From Povalibacter uvarum (GTDB taxonomy: Bacteria; Pseudomonadota; Gammaproteobacteria; Steroidobacterales; Steroidobacteraceae), in assembly GCF_014202975.1 (NCBI RefSeq), contig NZ_JACHHZ010000003.1:248001-312000 (forward strand): a stretch of 64,000 bases of DNA. Reading direction: 5' to 3'. Below, piece by piece: positions 21,729 through 31,690 of this stretch. Both the position numbers and the translations under genes were made by a program. The notes under the pieces were generated by a model that was not told the origin of the DNA, ran no database searches, and saw only the letters and a program-made list of their open reading frames with translations. Each line of letters begins with the position of its first letter. The stretch's first letter is position 1.

Positions 21729-23054
21729 ATGTCGAAGATCATGAGAACGATGATGCTGGCCTTTGCGGTGCCCTTTGCGTTGCTTTGCGCAGCGCCTGGA
21801 GTGAACGCGGCTTCCGATCCGGACGCGCTGGCACGCGCGCTGGAGCAGGTGAACCGTCGCCTCGACCAGCTGGAACAGCAGAATCAGCAGCTGTCAGCCC
21901 GCGTGGACGAGCTGACGAAACAGAACGACTCGCTGCGGGCCGGGAATGCAAGCCAGCCAGCGGTCGCCCCGGCCGCCGCACCGGCACCTGCTGCTCAGGT
22001 CGCCAAGGCGGATCCGAAGGCCGTGCCCGCTGACGAATGGGCATCGCGCATCAGGTGGGGTGGCGACTTCCGCTTCCGCGAGGACTACACGGACAACAGT
22101 CTCAACCCGCACACCCGTGCTCGCGAAACGGTGCGTGCCCGCATGAGCGCGGCTATCACGATCAACGATCAGTTCAAGGGCGAAGTCGGTATCGGCACCG
22201 GCAATGATCCTCGTGGCGGCAGCCTGACGCTGGGCGAAGCTTCTTCGCGCAAGTACGTCGGTCTCGACCTGGCCTACATGAGCTGGCGTCCGATCGAAGA
22301 GGTCACGCTCACTGGCGGCAAGATGCGCGAACCCTATGTTCGCCCGGGCCGCAGCGCGTTCTTCGACAATGAAATCCGTCCGGAAGGCCTCGCGGTCAAC
22401 TACCGCGACAGCCGCGGCATCTTCGGCAACGCGTTCAACTTCTGGCTCGAAGAGCGTGCCGCGATGGACGACTCGAAGCTGCGCGGCGGCCAGGTCGGCT
22501 GGGACGGTGCGCTCGGTGCCACCAAGGTCAAGTTCGGTGCGGGTTACTGGGATTATCACAACGTGCAGAACCGCTTCCCCGGTTTTGCGAACAGCCTCGT
22601 TTCCGAGTTCGGCAACACGATCTACGGGACGGGTGCGGGTGCGCGCTTCGCGTATGACTACGACATCGGCCAGCTCTTCGCCGAGGCGACGTTCCCGGTC
22701 GGCGGCATCCCGCTGAACCTGTTCGCTGACTACGGCCACAACTTCGAAGCCGACAACGGCCTCGACACCGCGTACTCGATCGGCTTCCTCCTCGGCAAGG
22801 CGAGCAGTCCCGGTAAGTGGGAAGCCGGCGTGTTCACGCAGAAGGTCGAGAAGGACGCGCTGTTCGCGCAGTGGACGGACTCCGATTACGGCAACGGCCT
22901 GACCGACAACGACGGCTACGCCTGGCGCGTCGCGTACATGGCCATGAAGAACGTGCTGCTCAACGTGACGTATTACGACACGCAGTTCGCCGTCGATGTG
23001 GGCAACGAAGCCGACTACGACCGCTGGCAGCTGGATTTCAACTTCACGTTCTGA
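21729..23054 (+). CDS. Putative outer-membrane porin with coiled-coil N terminus
   Basis: The 441-residue protein has a signal peptide (residues ~6-32, ending VNAA). Next comes a heptad-rich coiled coil (LARALEQVNRRLDQLEQQ, LSARVDELTKQ; 35-70), an Ala/Pro linker, and a long beta-rich barrel ending in WQLDFNFTF, with the C-terminal aromatic residue needed for barrel assembly. This matches the 'putative porin' family of proteobacteria, in which the coiled coil trimerises at the periplasmic side. AGGAGA precedes the ATG at 21729. Followed by a GC hairpin. Confidence 0.82.
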   Translation: MSKIMRTMMLAFAVPFALLCAAPGVNAASDPDALARALEQVNRRLDQLEQQNQQLSARVDELTKQNDSLRAGNASQPAVAPAAAPAPAAQVAKADPKAVPADEWASRIRWGGDFRFREDYTDNSLNPHTRARETVRARMSAAITINDQFKGEVGIGTGNDPRGGSLTLGEASSRKYVGLDLAYMSWRPIEEVTLTGGKMREPYVRPGRSAFFDNEIRPEGLAVNYRDSRGIFGNAFNFWLEERAAMDDSKLRGGQVGWDGALGATKVKFGAGYWDYHNVQNRFPGFANSLVSEFGNTIYGTGAGARFAYDYDIGQLFAEATFPVGGIPLNLFADYGHNFEADNGLDTAYSIGFLLGKASSPGKWEAGVFTQKVEKDALFAQWTDSDYGNGLTDNDGYAWRVAYMAMKNVLLNVTYYDTQFAVDVGNEADYDRWQLDFNFTF

Positions 23055-23069
23055 TTTGCACCGCCAAAA

Positions 23070-23088
23070 GGGGCCTCCGGGAGGCCCC
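23070..23088 (+). terminator. GC hairpin after the porin gene
   Basis: GGGGCCTC (23070-23077) and GAGGCCCC (23081-23088) around CGG, a perfect 8-bp stem, 16 bases after the porin stop. No T tract follows, so it may stabilise the mRNA end rather than terminate. Confidence 0.55.
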
Positions 23089-23143
23089 GATTCCCCACTT
23101 CGGGCATACTTCGCCCCCCGACGAAGATGACCGAAGCAGGCCG

Positions 23144-25456
23144 ATGAGTCAGGACAGTTCCCCCGTCAATACGCGCGAAGATCTGCGGCAGGCCGCGCTC
23201 GTCTATCACGAGACTCCAACCCCCGGAAAGCTGTCGGTCACCCCGACCAAGCAGATCACGAACCAGCGGGATCTGGCCCTGGCGTACTCGCCCGGAGTCG
23301 CGGCGGCGTGCGAGGAAATCGTCGCCGATCCGATCAATGCATTCCGTTACACCGCCCGCGGCAACCTCGTGGGAGTGATCACCAACGGCACGGCCGTCCT
23401 GGGTCTCGGTGCGATCGGTGGACTCGCCGCGAAGCCGGTGATGGAAGGCAAGGCGGTGCTGTTCAAGAAGTTCGCCGGCATCGACGTCTTCGACATCGAG
23501 ATCAACGAGAACGATCCGGATCGTCTCGTCGACATCATCGCGGCGCTCGAGCCGACCTTCGGCGGCATCAATCTCGAAGACATCAAGGCGCCGGAATGCT
23601 TCACGGTCGAGCGCAAGCTGCGCGACCGGATGAAGATTCCGGTGTTCCATGACGACCAGCACGGCACGGCGATCATCGTGTCGGCGGCAGTGCTCAATGG
23701 TCTTGCCGTCGTCGGCAAACGCATCGACGAAGTGAAACTCGTCGTCAGCGGCGCCGGTGCAGCGGCACTCGCCTGCGTCGATCTGCTGGTCGATGTCGGA
23801 TTGCCGGTTCGCAACATCTGGCTGACGGATCTCGCCGGCGTCGTCTATCAGGGCCGTGCCGAGCTGATGGACCCGGAGAAGGAACGCTTCGCACAGCCGA
23901 CGCAGTTGCGCACGCTTTCAGAAGTCATTGCTGGCGCGGACGTATTCCTCGGGCTGTCGGCGGGCGGCGTGCTGAAGCCGGAAATGCTGACTCACATGAA
24001 GTCGCGTCCGCTGATCCTCGCGCTCGCGAATCCGACGCCGGAGATCCTGCCGGAGATCGCGAAGGCAGCGCGACCGGACGCGATCATCGCGACGGGTCGC
24101 AGCGACTATCCGAACCAGGTCAACAACGTTCTCTGCTTCCCTTACATCTTCCGCGGCGCGCTCGACGTCGGCGCGACGACGATTACACGCGCGATGGAAA
24201 TCGCCGCCGTTCACGCGATCGCCGATCTCGCGCGTCAGGAACAGAGCGATATCGTTGCGAGCGCCTACGACACTGAAGAGCTGTCTTTCGGCCCTGACTA
24301 CCTGATTCCGAAGCCGTTCGATCCGCGGCTCATCATCAAGATCGCGCCAGCGGTTGCGCGAGCGGCCGTGGAGAGCGGCGTGGCGACGCGTCCGATCACG
24401 GACATGGATGCGTACCTGTTGCGGCTGCAGCAATTTGTCTATCACAGCGGCACGTTCATGAAGCCCGTGTTCGCGGCCGCGCGCAAAGTGCCGCCGGAGC
24501 GCTCGCGCATCATCTATGCGGAAGGCGAAGAGGAGCGCGTGTTGCGCGCCGCGCAGATCGTGATCGATGAAGGCATCGCGCGACCGACGCTCATCGGTCG
24601 TCCCGCCATCATCGAGAACCGTATTCAGCGCTACGGCTTGCGCCTGAAGCCCGGCAAGGATTTCACGATCGTGAATCCCGAGCACGACGAGCGTTATCGC
24701 GAGTACTGGCAGGAGTACCGGCGCATCATGGCGCGTCGTGGCATCACGGCTCAGTACGCGAAGCTCGAGATGCGCCGTCGCACGACGCTGATCGCTTCGA
24801 TGCTGCTGCGCATGGGCGAGGGCGACGGAATGATCTGCGGCACGATCAGCACGACCGTGCGCCATCTGCGTTACATCGACGATGTGATCGGTCGCGCGCC
24901 GGACGTCAGTGTGTATGCGGCGATGAACGCGCTGCTGCTGCCGAATCGGCAGATCTTCCTCGTCGACACGCACGTGAATCTCGATCCAACGGCTGAGCAG
25001 CTTGCCGAGATCACGCTGATGGCGGCAACGGCCGTTCGCCGCTTCGGCATCGAGCCCAAAGCAGCTCTGCTCTCGCATTCGAATTTCGGTACCAGCGATT
25101 CGCCCTCGGCGCAGAAGATGCGTCGCGTGCGTGAGTTGCTCGAAGCGCGCTCACCGGATTTCGAGTTTGACGGTGAAATGCACGGTGACAGCGCGCTGAA
25201 CGAAACGCTGCGCAAGGCTGCATTGCCGGAGTCGACGCTGACCGGGTCGGCGAACCTGCTGGTCCTGCCGAATCTCGATTCCGCGAACATCGCCTACAAC
25301 CTGCTCAAGACCGCGGCGGGCAACAACGTTGCGATTGGTCCGATCCTTTTGGGTTGCGCTGCGCCGGTGAACATCCTGACGGCATCGGCAACGGTACGCC
25401 GCATCGTGAACATGACGGCGCTGACCGTTGCGTCCGCCAACGCAGCTCGCGGATGA
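23144..25456 (+). CDS. maeB: NADP-dependent malic enzyme, MaeB type
   Basis: The 770-residue protein has the two-part layout of bacterial MaeB. Residues ~1-430 are malic enzyme ([91 protein letters not shown]). Residues ~440-770 are a phosphotransacetylase-like domain ([26 protein letters not shown]) that usually acts in regulation. It oxidatively decarboxylates malate to pyruvate with NADP. ATG 23144 gives the family N terminus. Its stop overlaps the next gene's start (ATGA at 25453). Confidence 0.93.
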   Translation: MSQDSSPVNTREDLRQAALVYHETPTPGKLSVTPTKQITNQRDLALAYSPGVAAACEEIVADPINAFRYTARGNLVGVITNGTAVLGLGAIGGLAAKPVMEGKAVLFKKFAGIDVFDIEINENDPDRLVDIIAALEPTFGGINLEDIKAPECFTVERKLRDRMKIPVFHDDQHGTAIIVSAAVLNGLAVVGKRIDEVKLVVSGAGAAALACVDLLVDVGLPVRNIWLTDLAGVVYQGRAELMDPEKERFAQPTQLRTLSEVIAGADVFLGLSAGGVLKPEMLTHMKSRPLILALANPTPEILPEIAKAARPDAIIATGRSDYPNQVNNVLCFPYIFRGALDVGATTITRAMEIAAVHAIADLARQEQSDIVASAYDTEELSFGPDYLIPKPFDPRLIIKIAPAVARAAVESGVATRPITDMDAYLLRLQQFVYHSGTFMKPVFAAARKVPPERSRIIYAEGEEERVLRAAQIVIDEGIARPTLIGRPAIIENRIQRYGLRLKPGKDFTIVNPEHDERYREYWQEYRRIMARRGITAQYAKLEMRRRTTLIASMLLRMGEGDGMICGTISTTVRHLRYIDDVIGRAPDVSVYAAMNALLLPNRQIFLVDTHVNLDPTAEQLAEITLMAATAVRRFGIEPKAALLSHSNFGTSDSPSAQKMRRVRELLEARSPDFEFDGEMHGDSALNETLRKAALPESTLTGSANLLVLPNLDSANIAYNLLKTAAGNNVAIGPILLGCAAPVNILTASATVRRIVNMTALTVASANAARG

Positions 25457-27408
25457 GCGAACAGAGTTTCTCGGAATCGATGGAACGCGGCCTCGCGGCA
25501 CATCGCGAAGGCCGGATGGCTGATGCGCTCGTCGAGTATCGCGCCGCGCTCTCGATCAAGCCGCAGGATGCCGAAGCGCTGAGCCTGATGGGGCTGGCGC
25601 TGATGCATGGCGGACGAACCAACGAGGCACTGATCCTGCTCGGGCGTGCTGTCGATATCGAGCCGCGCACGGCGGGGTTCCGCGTGAATCTCGCCGAAGG
25701 TTTTGCGCGTGCGGGGCAGAACAGCCGGGCGTTGCAGGAGTTTCGTGCGGTTACCGAACTGCAACCCGACCACGTCCACGCATGGGATCGCAGCGGCGAT
25801 CTTGCCGCTTTGCTCGGCGATCAGGCGGCAGCTGTCGACGGCTGGGGCCGGGCGTACCTGGTCGACTATCGCAGCATCGAGTCGGCTCTCAAGATTGCGC
25901 GTCTCGAGATTGCCCGCGGTCGCGTAGATGTGGCGTCGAACCTGATCGATTCCGTTCTGTCGCGCTCTCCCACGGAGCCGCGCACGCTCGCAATCAAGTG
26001 TCAGCTCCTCGAGAGCCGTCGGGATTGGCAGGCGCTCGCGGATGTCTCTGCGACCTGGACCCGGGCACGACCCGAAGACGCCGAGGGCTGGCGCAGCGCC
26101 GCGCGGGCGGCGTTCGAGCGCGGGCGTCATGTCGAAGCGGTCACGGCGTTCAAACGCTCGCTTGCGTTGAGTCAGCCGACGGCGGCCGACTGGTACGCGC
26201 TATCTGGCCTTTGCATGCACGCGATGGATCTGGCCTCTGCAGCGGAAGCGCTGGACAAGGCGGAAACGCTCGCGGCGCCCACGTCTGAAACGCTGGCCCG
26301 TCGGGCGATGCTGTTGATGTACGACGGCCAGTTCGCGAGGGCGGAGGAGCATTGTCGTCGCGCGCTGGCTCTCGATGCAGGCAACGTGTCGGCGATCACG
26401 ACGCTGAGTCGCTTGCGCAGCGGGCGTATGTCCGATGCCGAACTGCAGATGGTGGCGAGCCTGAGCCGCCGGCCAGACCTGGATGCGGAGACGCGAATTG
26501 CGGCTTCGGTCGCCGTTGCGCACGCGCATGATGCGCGTGGTGAGATCGACGCGGCATTTCGCGCATACAGCGATACGCATGAGATCGCACTGAACCGGGA
26601 CCAGGCTGTGGGACGCGCGTACGACCGTGTCTTCGTTGAGAAGCGCGCGGAGCGGATCATCGAACTGTCGAGAATCACGCTTCCATCCATGACGCCGCTC
26701 GACGGCGCGATGCGACCGATCTTCGTCGTGGGGATGCCGAGATCGGGCACGACGCTGATCGAAAGCGTCCTGTCCGTCCATTCGCGCGTCTTCGCAGTGG
26801 GCGAAAGATCGACGATGCAGCAGATCCTGCGTGCCTGTCTGGAGCTGGACGTCAGAGGTGCGGTGCCGGATGCGGAGATCCTGCGTTCCTGGATCCAGGC
26901 GTACCTCACCGGATTCCCGGTGACGGCGGCGAAGGATCATCTGACCGACAAGCATCCGCTCAACTTCGAGGCTGTCGGGATCATCGCCGCGCTTTTTCCG
27001 GAAGCGCGCATCGTTCACGTGCGTCGCAATCCGCTGGAGACAGGCCTGGCGATCTTCCGCCAGGAGTCAGAGAAGCCCTGGAGTTTCGCGCATCGCCTGG
27101 AAGACATTGGTCATTTCTACGGCGTCTATGCGCGGCTGGCCACGCACTGGGAGCAGCACCTGCCCGGGCGATTCGTGACCTTGCAGTACGAGCAGTTCGT
27201 CGCTGACTTCGAAACCGAGGCCCGGCGGCTCGTCGAAGGATGCGGGCTGGGATGGGAAACGGCTTGCCTGGATTTCCAGGATGTGTCCCGGCAGATCGCA
27301 ACGGGCAGCGGCGTCGCGCGTTACGCTCAGTACCTCGATCCATTGGTTGGCGAGCTGAAGCGCGCCCGTGTGAATCTGGAAACAGGCGCGCTCGATCCTC
27401 TGCCTTAA
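25453..27408 (+). CDS. TPR-sulfotransferase fusion protein
   Basis: A 651-residue protein. Residues ~1-400 are tetratricopeptide repeats (first copy: MERGLAAHREGRMADALVEY). The C-terminal ~240 residues are a sulfotransferase domain (Sulfotransfer_3-like) with the PAPS phosphate loop VGMPRSGTTLIESVL and the second cofactor element ARIVHVRRNPLETGLAIF. Such TPR fusions probably sulfate a peptide, sugar or lipid and use the TPR part to hold the acceptor. Translationally coupled to maeB through ATGA, an unusual neighbour with no obvious functional link. Its 3' end overlaps the convergent monooxygenase by 4 bases. Confidence 0.88.
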   Translation: MSEQSFSESMERGLAAHREGRMADALVEYRAALSIKPQDAEALSLMGLALMHGGRTNEALILLGRAVDIEPRTAGFRVNLAEGFARAGQNSRALQEFRAVTELQPDHVHAWDRSGDLAALLGDQAAAVDGWGRAYLVDYRSIESALKIARLEIARGRVDVASNLIDSVLSRSPTEPRTLAIKCQLLESRRDWQALADVSATWTRARPEDAEGWRSAARAAFERGRHVEAVTAFKRSLALSQPTAADWYALSGLCMHAMDLASAAEALDKAETLAAPTSETLARRAMLLMYDGQFARAEEHCRRALALDAGNVSAITTLSRLRSGRMSDAELQMVASLSRRPDLDAETRIAASVAVAHAHDARGEIDAAFRAYSDTHEIALNRDQAVGRAYDRVFVEKRAERIIELSRITLPSMTPLDGAMRPIFVVGMPRSGTTLIESVLSVHSRVFAVGERSTMQQILRACLELDVRGAVPDAEILRSWIQAYLTGFPVTAAKDHLTDKHPLNFEAVGIIAALFPEARIVHVRRNPLETGLAIFRQESEKPWSFAHRLEDIGHFYGVYARLATHWEQHLPGRFVTLQYEQFVADFETEARRLVEGCGLGWETACLDFQDVSRQIATGSGVARYAQYLDPLVGELKRARVNLETGALDPLP

Positions 27409-28865
27409 CTCGCCGGCTTCGAGAACTCCATCGTTCCATCGTCGACGCGCCCGAGTCGCAGCGCAAGGATGTCCAGCGCGTAGTTCTGATAGAGGCGCCA
27501 CGGAGTCTTCGAGCCCTGCTTCGGAAACTTGTCGAGCGTTCGCTGCACGTAGCCCGAAGAGAAATCCACCCACGGCATCTCGGTGATCGACGGATCGTTG
27601 CGACGCGGCGTGCATTGGCGATAGCCGCGGCGATCCATGTAGTTCAGCAAGCGGCACACGTACAGGCAGGTGAGGTCGCACTTCAGCGTCCACGAGGCAT
27701 TCGTGTACCCGAACGACGACGCCAGGTTCGGCAGGTCGCTGTACATCATTCCCTTGTAGCTCATCTTCTTCGACATATCGACGGCCGCGCCGTCGACCGT
27801 CATCTGCATGCCGCCGAGCACCACGAGATTCAGGCCAGTCGCGGTGACGATGACATCAGCGTCGAGATGCTTGCCGGATCGCAACTGGATGCCGTTCTCG
27901 GTGAACGACTCGATGTGATCGGTGACGACGGATGCGCTGCCGGCCTTGATGGACGCGAACAGATCGCTGTCGGGCACGAGACACAGGCGTTGATCCCACG
28001 GGTTGTAGCGCGGGGTGAAATGCGTCGCGATGTCGTACTCCGCTCCGAGCTCCTTCTCCACGCCTTTACGGATCAGCTTCTTCATCGCGTCCGGCGTGTG
28101 ACGGGTCAGCTGATAGAACAGCATGCCCATCAGCACGTTCTTCCAGCGCACGAGTCCGTAGGCTATTTTCGACGGCAGGAAACGTCGCAGCCCATTCGCG
28201 ATCGCATCTTCCGCCGGTCGCGCGATGACATAGGTGGGCGACCGTTGCAGCATCGTCACGTGCGCCGCCGTCTTTGCCATCTCAGGAACGAGCGTCACGG
28301 CTGTCGCGCCGCTGCCGATCACGATGACGCGCTTGCCCGCGTAGTCGATGTCCGGCGTCCACTTCTGCGGATGAACGATGCGGCCCTTGAAGCTGGCGGC
28401 GCCGGGAAAGTCAGGTGTGTAGCCGCTTGCGTAGCTGTAGTAGCCGCTGCACATGAACAGGAAGTTGCATGTGAAGCGCACGGTCTCGCCAGTCGCTTTC
28501 TCTGCTTCGACGGTCCATCGTGCATCCGGTGTCGACCAGGATGCGCGTTTGACCATGTGATTGAAGCGGATCTTGCTCTCGACGTCGTTCTCTCGCGCTG
28601 TCTCGCGGACGTAGCTCAGAATGGACGGTCCGTCGGCGATGGCCTTGGCGTGCGTCCACGGCTTGAACGAGTAGCCCAGCGTGTACATGTCCGAATCGGA
28701 GCGGATGCCGGGATAGCGGAACAGGTCCCATGTCCCGCCGATGCTGTCGCGTCCCTCGAGGATGACGTAGCTCTTGCCGGGAGATTCCGCGTGCAGGTGA
28801 CAACCCGCACCGATCCCCGACAGGCCAGCGCCCACGATCACCACGTCAAAGTGTTCGATCGACAT
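27405..28865 (-). CDS. Flavin-containing monooxygenase, Baeyer-Villiger type
   Basis: The 486-residue protein has an N-terminal FAD loop (VIVGAGLSGIGAGCHL, residues 8-23), a second dinucleotide loop for NADPH (VIVIGSGATAVTLVPEM, about 180), and between them FKGRIVHPQKW, which fits the Baeyer-Villiger fingerprint FxGxxxHxxxW. Members of this group insert oxygen into ketones or oxidise heteroatoms, often in steroid, terpenoid or alicyclic ketone breakdown. Substrate unknown. The start at 28865 is followed at once by the FAD-binding strand. Divergent from the thermonuclease gene. Confidence 0.88.
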   Translation of the reverse strand: MSIEHFDVVIVGAGLSGIGAGCHLHAESPGKSYVILEGRDSIGGTWDLFRYPGIRSDSDMYTLGYSFKPWTHAKAIADGPSILSYVRETARENDVESKIRFNHMVKRASWSTPDARWTVEAEKATGETVRFTCNFLFMCSGYYSYASGYTPDFPGAASFKGRIVHPQKWTPDIDYAGKRVIVIGSGATAVTLVPEMAKTAAHVTMLQRSPTYVIARPAEDAIANGLRRFLPSKIAYGLVRWKNVLMGMLFYQLTRHTPDAMKKLIRKGVEKELGAEYDIATHFTPRYNPWDQRLCLVPDSDLFASIKAGSASVVTDHIESFTENGIQLRSGKHLDADVIVTATGLNLVVLGGMQMTVDGAAVDMSKKMSYKGMMYSDLPNLASSFGYTNASWTLKCDLTCLYVCRLLNYMDRRGYRQCTPRRNDPSITEMPWVDFSSGYVQRTLDKFPKQGSKTPWRLYQNYALDILALRLGRVDDGTMEFSKPAS

Positions 28866-28948
28866 AAGCTGCGATTCCCCCGGTGCAGCATCTTACTGGT
28901 TCGAACGAGTGGGTGGCCAGCGACAGGGTGATTCGCGCATGATGGGTC

Positions 28949-29473
28949 ATGCCGTCGATCGCCTTCCGCCGAACCCTCCTTGTCCTGGCCCTCTGCTTCA
29001 GTGCAGCGACGACCCTCCCGGTCCACGCAAAGCAGCCGCCACGCCCCGGCGATGAGGGTGTGTTCTACGGGCCGCTGATTTCAGTCGCGGACGGCGATTC
29101 ATTCCGGGCCCGGATCCAGGGCGTCGGGATGGAGTTCCGGCTCTATGCCATCGATGCGCCTGAGCGCGATCAGGCCTACGCGAAGCAATCCAGGGAGGCG
29201 CTGCAATCGCTGCTCGGCAAGCACGAGCTGGTGATGGTGTTCATCGACATGGACCGCTACGGCCGCGTCATCGCCGACGTCTGGGCGAACGGAGTCCATG
29301 TGAATCGCGAGCTCGTTGCGCGCGGAGCAGCGCACTTCTATCCCGAGTACGCACGCGACAACACATTGTATGAAGTCGAGCAGGAAGCCCGCGACGCCAA
29401 GCGTGGTTTGTGGAGCCTTCCGCTCGCACAGCGCGAACCACCGTGGGTCTGGCGGGAAAGGAAGCGGAAATGA
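28949..29473 (+). CDS. Secreted thermonuclease-like (SNase) protein
   Basis: A 174-residue protein with signal peptide (FRRTLLVLALCFSAATTLPVHA) and an SNase/OB-fold domain. Motifs: SVADGDSFRARIQG, FRLYAIDAPERDQAYAKQ (the catalytic Arg and Asp region), DMDRYGRVIADVWANG, VNRELVARGAAHFY, and KRGLW near the end. It would degrade DNA and RNA outside the cytoplasm with Ca2+. Coupled by ATGA (29470-29473) to the next gene. Confidence 0.88.
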   Translation: MPSIAFRRTLLVLALCFSAATTLPVHAKQPPRPGDEGVFYGPLISVADGDSFRARIQGVGMEFRLYAIDAPERDQAYAKQSREALQSLLGKHELVMVFIDMDRYGRVIADVWANGVHVNRELVARGAAHFYPEYARDNTLYEVEQEARDAKRGLWSLPLAQREPPWVWRERKRK

Positions 29474-30033
29474 CCCGCCCGCAACGAAATCTCCTGCTGA
29501 TCCTGAGTCCACCCGCAGTGCTGTGGCTGGTGTTGCGCTCCATGCCGTGGGCCGTCGGGCGCTGGATAGGTGTCGCGTTCCTCGTCGTTGCGCTGGTGCT
29601 GATGTTCTTCGCGCGCGATTTCCTCATCGGACGCTATCGCATGAGGAAACGGAACTGGGAGCGCGCGATCGAGAGTTTCCAGCGCTTCGAGCGGCGACTC
29701 GAGTCGCCGACGTGGGCCACGCTGCTGCTGCCTTTCTACCTGAGCCTCTACTCATTCGACGGCATCGCTGTCGCCCGCAACAACGTCGCCGTCTCGCTCA
29801 TGAACCTGCGGCGGCTGGAAGAAGCGGAAGGGTGGCTGCGATCCGCGTTGCGTCGCGATCCGCTGTACGCGCTCGCCTATGTGAATCTCGGGACGATCGC
29901 GGCATTGCGCAACGACGAACCCGGGGCGCGTCGCGAACTCAAGCGGGCAGTGGACCTCGGGTTCAGCGCTGCCGATGCCCAGCTGCTGATGCGCAAGGCG
30001 CTGGCCGAGGCGAACCAGGCCCCGGACAAGTAA
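29470..30033 (+). CDS. Membrane-anchored TPR protein, unknown function
   Basis: The 187-residue protein has two N-terminal membrane helices (about 7-45, LLLILSPPAVLWLVLRSM and WIGVAFLVVALVLMFFA) and a cytoplasmic tail with two or three TPR units (VARNNVAVSLMNLRRLEEAE, LAYVNLGTIAALRNDEPGA). Start overlaps the thermonuclease stop, so the two are translationally coupled. No specific family recognised. Confidence 0.75.
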   Translation: MTRPQRNLLLILSPPAVLWLVLRSMPWAVGRWIGVAFLVVALVLMFFARDFLIGRYRMRKRNWERAIESFQRFERRLESPTWATLLLPFYLSLYSFDGIAVARNNVAVSLMNLRRLEEAEGWLRSALRRDPLYALAYVNLGTIAALRNDEPGARRELKRAVDLGFSAADAQLLMRKALAEANQAPDK

Positions 30034-30161
30034 CCCGAGAAACGGCTCGAACAGATTTCTTCACCCTTCCGGCATGCAGATGCAGCCGGATGAGTTGTCC
30101 ACGGTCGGGACAATTCCTCTATGCTCACGCCATTAGAACAACTTCATGTCAGGGGTCGACT

Positions 30162-31673
30162 TTGGCTACTACGACTGCTGCCTCGCCCATCGGCTCCGCG
30201 ACCGAGGCTGTGAGCTACGGCACGCCGGCTTACCGGTTCTACGTGCTGTTCATGCTGACGCTGGTCTACACGCTCAATTTCATCGACCGGAATCTCGTGA
30301 ACGTGATCGCGCAGCCGATCATCACCGAGTTCCATCTCTCCGACAGCCAGTACGGATTCCTGAACGGCCCGCCCTTCGCGATCTTCTATGCGGTGATGGG
30401 CATCCCCATCGCCATGGCGGCCGACCGGTACAACCGCGTCGTCATCATCGCGATCTGCATCTCGATCTGGTCCGTCATGACCGCGCTGTGCGGCTTCGCG
30501 ACATCGTTCCTGTTCCTGCTCATGGCACGCATCGGCGTTGCAATCGGTGAGGCGGGCAGCACGCCGCCGTCGAACTCGATCCTGGCTGACTACTACAAGC
30601 CGCGCAACCGTGCGGCTGCACTCGCAGTCTTCGCGATGGGTGTGACGATCGGCTCGGCGCTCGCCAACTATTTCGGCGGACCGATTGCGCGCAACCTGAA
30701 CGGGCCGGCATTGCAGAAGTTGTTCGAGGCGTGGGACTGGAGTTGGGCGCTCGGCGTCACTGACTGGTCGCAGGTCGCCGGCTGGCGCGCTGCTTTCGTC
30801 GTCATCGGTGCACCCGGCATCATCATCGGACTCATCACGCTGTTCACGGTGAAGGAGCCACCGCGCGGCTATTCGGATCCTCCAGGCACCGCGCCGCAGA
30901 AGCGGGCGGGCATGCTCGAAACACTGAAGGATCTCGCGGGCAAGCCCACGTTCTGGACGATGGCTCTCGGCGCGGCGACGGTCGGTCTCGTCGGATACGG
31001 GCTCGTCGGCTTTCAAGCGCCGATGGCTCAGCGCATTCACGGTGTCGATCCGGGCACGTTCGCGCTTCAGTTCGGCGGGCCGCTCGCGCTCGCGGCTGCC
31101 TTCGGTACTTTCATGGGCGGCATGATCGTCGACCGTGTGTCGCATAAATACCAGGCCGCCGTCGCTGTCGTGCCCGCGATTGGAATGATCGTCGCGATTC
31201 CTCTCTACTTCTACGCGTTCACGCGGCCGACGGAAGATCTTTACTCAGTCGCGCGTCCCGTGTGGTGTATCGCGATCCTCGCGCACTACATGTATCTCGG
31301 TTCGCAATACACGATCGGCCAGGGCGTAGTGCACCAGCGCTCACGCGCGTCGGCGATTGCGATCCTGCTGCTGCTCATCGCGCTGATCGGCAACGGCCTC
31401 GGACCGCAGATCGTCGGCTGGATGAGCGACATGTTCATGAGCATGGAGCTCGGCAAGGCCAGCTTCGGCGGCGTGCTGTCGACCGAGTTGTGCCGCAATG
31501 CCGCCGAAGTCGCGAAGCTGCCCCTGGAGCAGCAGGCTGTTTGCAAGGCGGCATACGGCGAAGGTCTGCGCACATCCATGATGGCCACCGTGCTGTTCCT
31601 GATCCCGGCAGCGGTGTTCTTCTATCTCTCGTCGCTGACGTTGAAGAAGGACATGGTCGCGAAGCACGTCTGA
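30162..31673 (+). CDS. MFS transporter
   Basis: A 503-residue, 12-helix carrier with YVLFMLTLVYTLNFIDRNLVN at helix 1, DRYNRVV in the 2-3 loop and RIGVAIGEAGSTPPSNSILADYY near residue 130, as in spinster-like/sugar-phosphate-type MFS permeases of proteobacterial degradation clusters. I start at TTG 30162 because AGGGG stands six bases before it and no ATG fits; the open frame continues far upstream without a ribosome site. It is followed 17 bases later by a P450 gene, suggesting uptake of the P450 substrate. Confidence 0.82.
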   Translation: MATTTAASPIGSATEAVSYGTPAYRFYVLFMLTLVYTLNFIDRNLVNVIAQPIITEFHLSDSQYGFLNGPPFAIFYAVMGIPIAMAADRYNRVVIIAICISIWSVMTALCGFATSFLFLLMARIGVAIGEAGSTPPSNSILADYYKPRNRAAALAVFAMGVTIGSALANYFGGPIARNLNGPALQKLFEAWDWSWALGVTDWSQVAGWRAAFVVIGAPGIIIGLITLFTVKEPPRGYSDPPGTAPQKRAGMLETLKDLAGKPTFWTMALGAATVGLVGYGLVGFQAPMAQRIHGVDPGTFALQFGGPLALAAAFGTFMGGMIVDRVSHKYQAAVAVVPAIGMIVAIPLYFYAFTRPTEDLYSVARPVWCIAILAHYMYLGSQYTIGQGVVHQRSRASAIAILLLLIALIGNGLGPQIVGWMSDMFMSMELGKASFGGVLSTELCRNAAEVAKLPLEQQAVCKAAYGEGLRTSMMATVLFLIPAAVFFYLSSLTLKKDMVAKHV

Positions 31674-31690
31674 GGAGGAAGGGAGGAACG

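Noticed and set aside
21830-21930. The coiled-coil N terminus of the porin as a separate structural protein
   Set aside because: It is continuous with the signal peptide and barrel, as usual for this porin family.
29316-30161. Upstream extension of the MFS carrier frame (282 more codons)
   Set aside because: It overlaps the thermonuclease and TPR genes, has no ribosome site and unnatural composition; TTG 30162 with AGGGG fits better.
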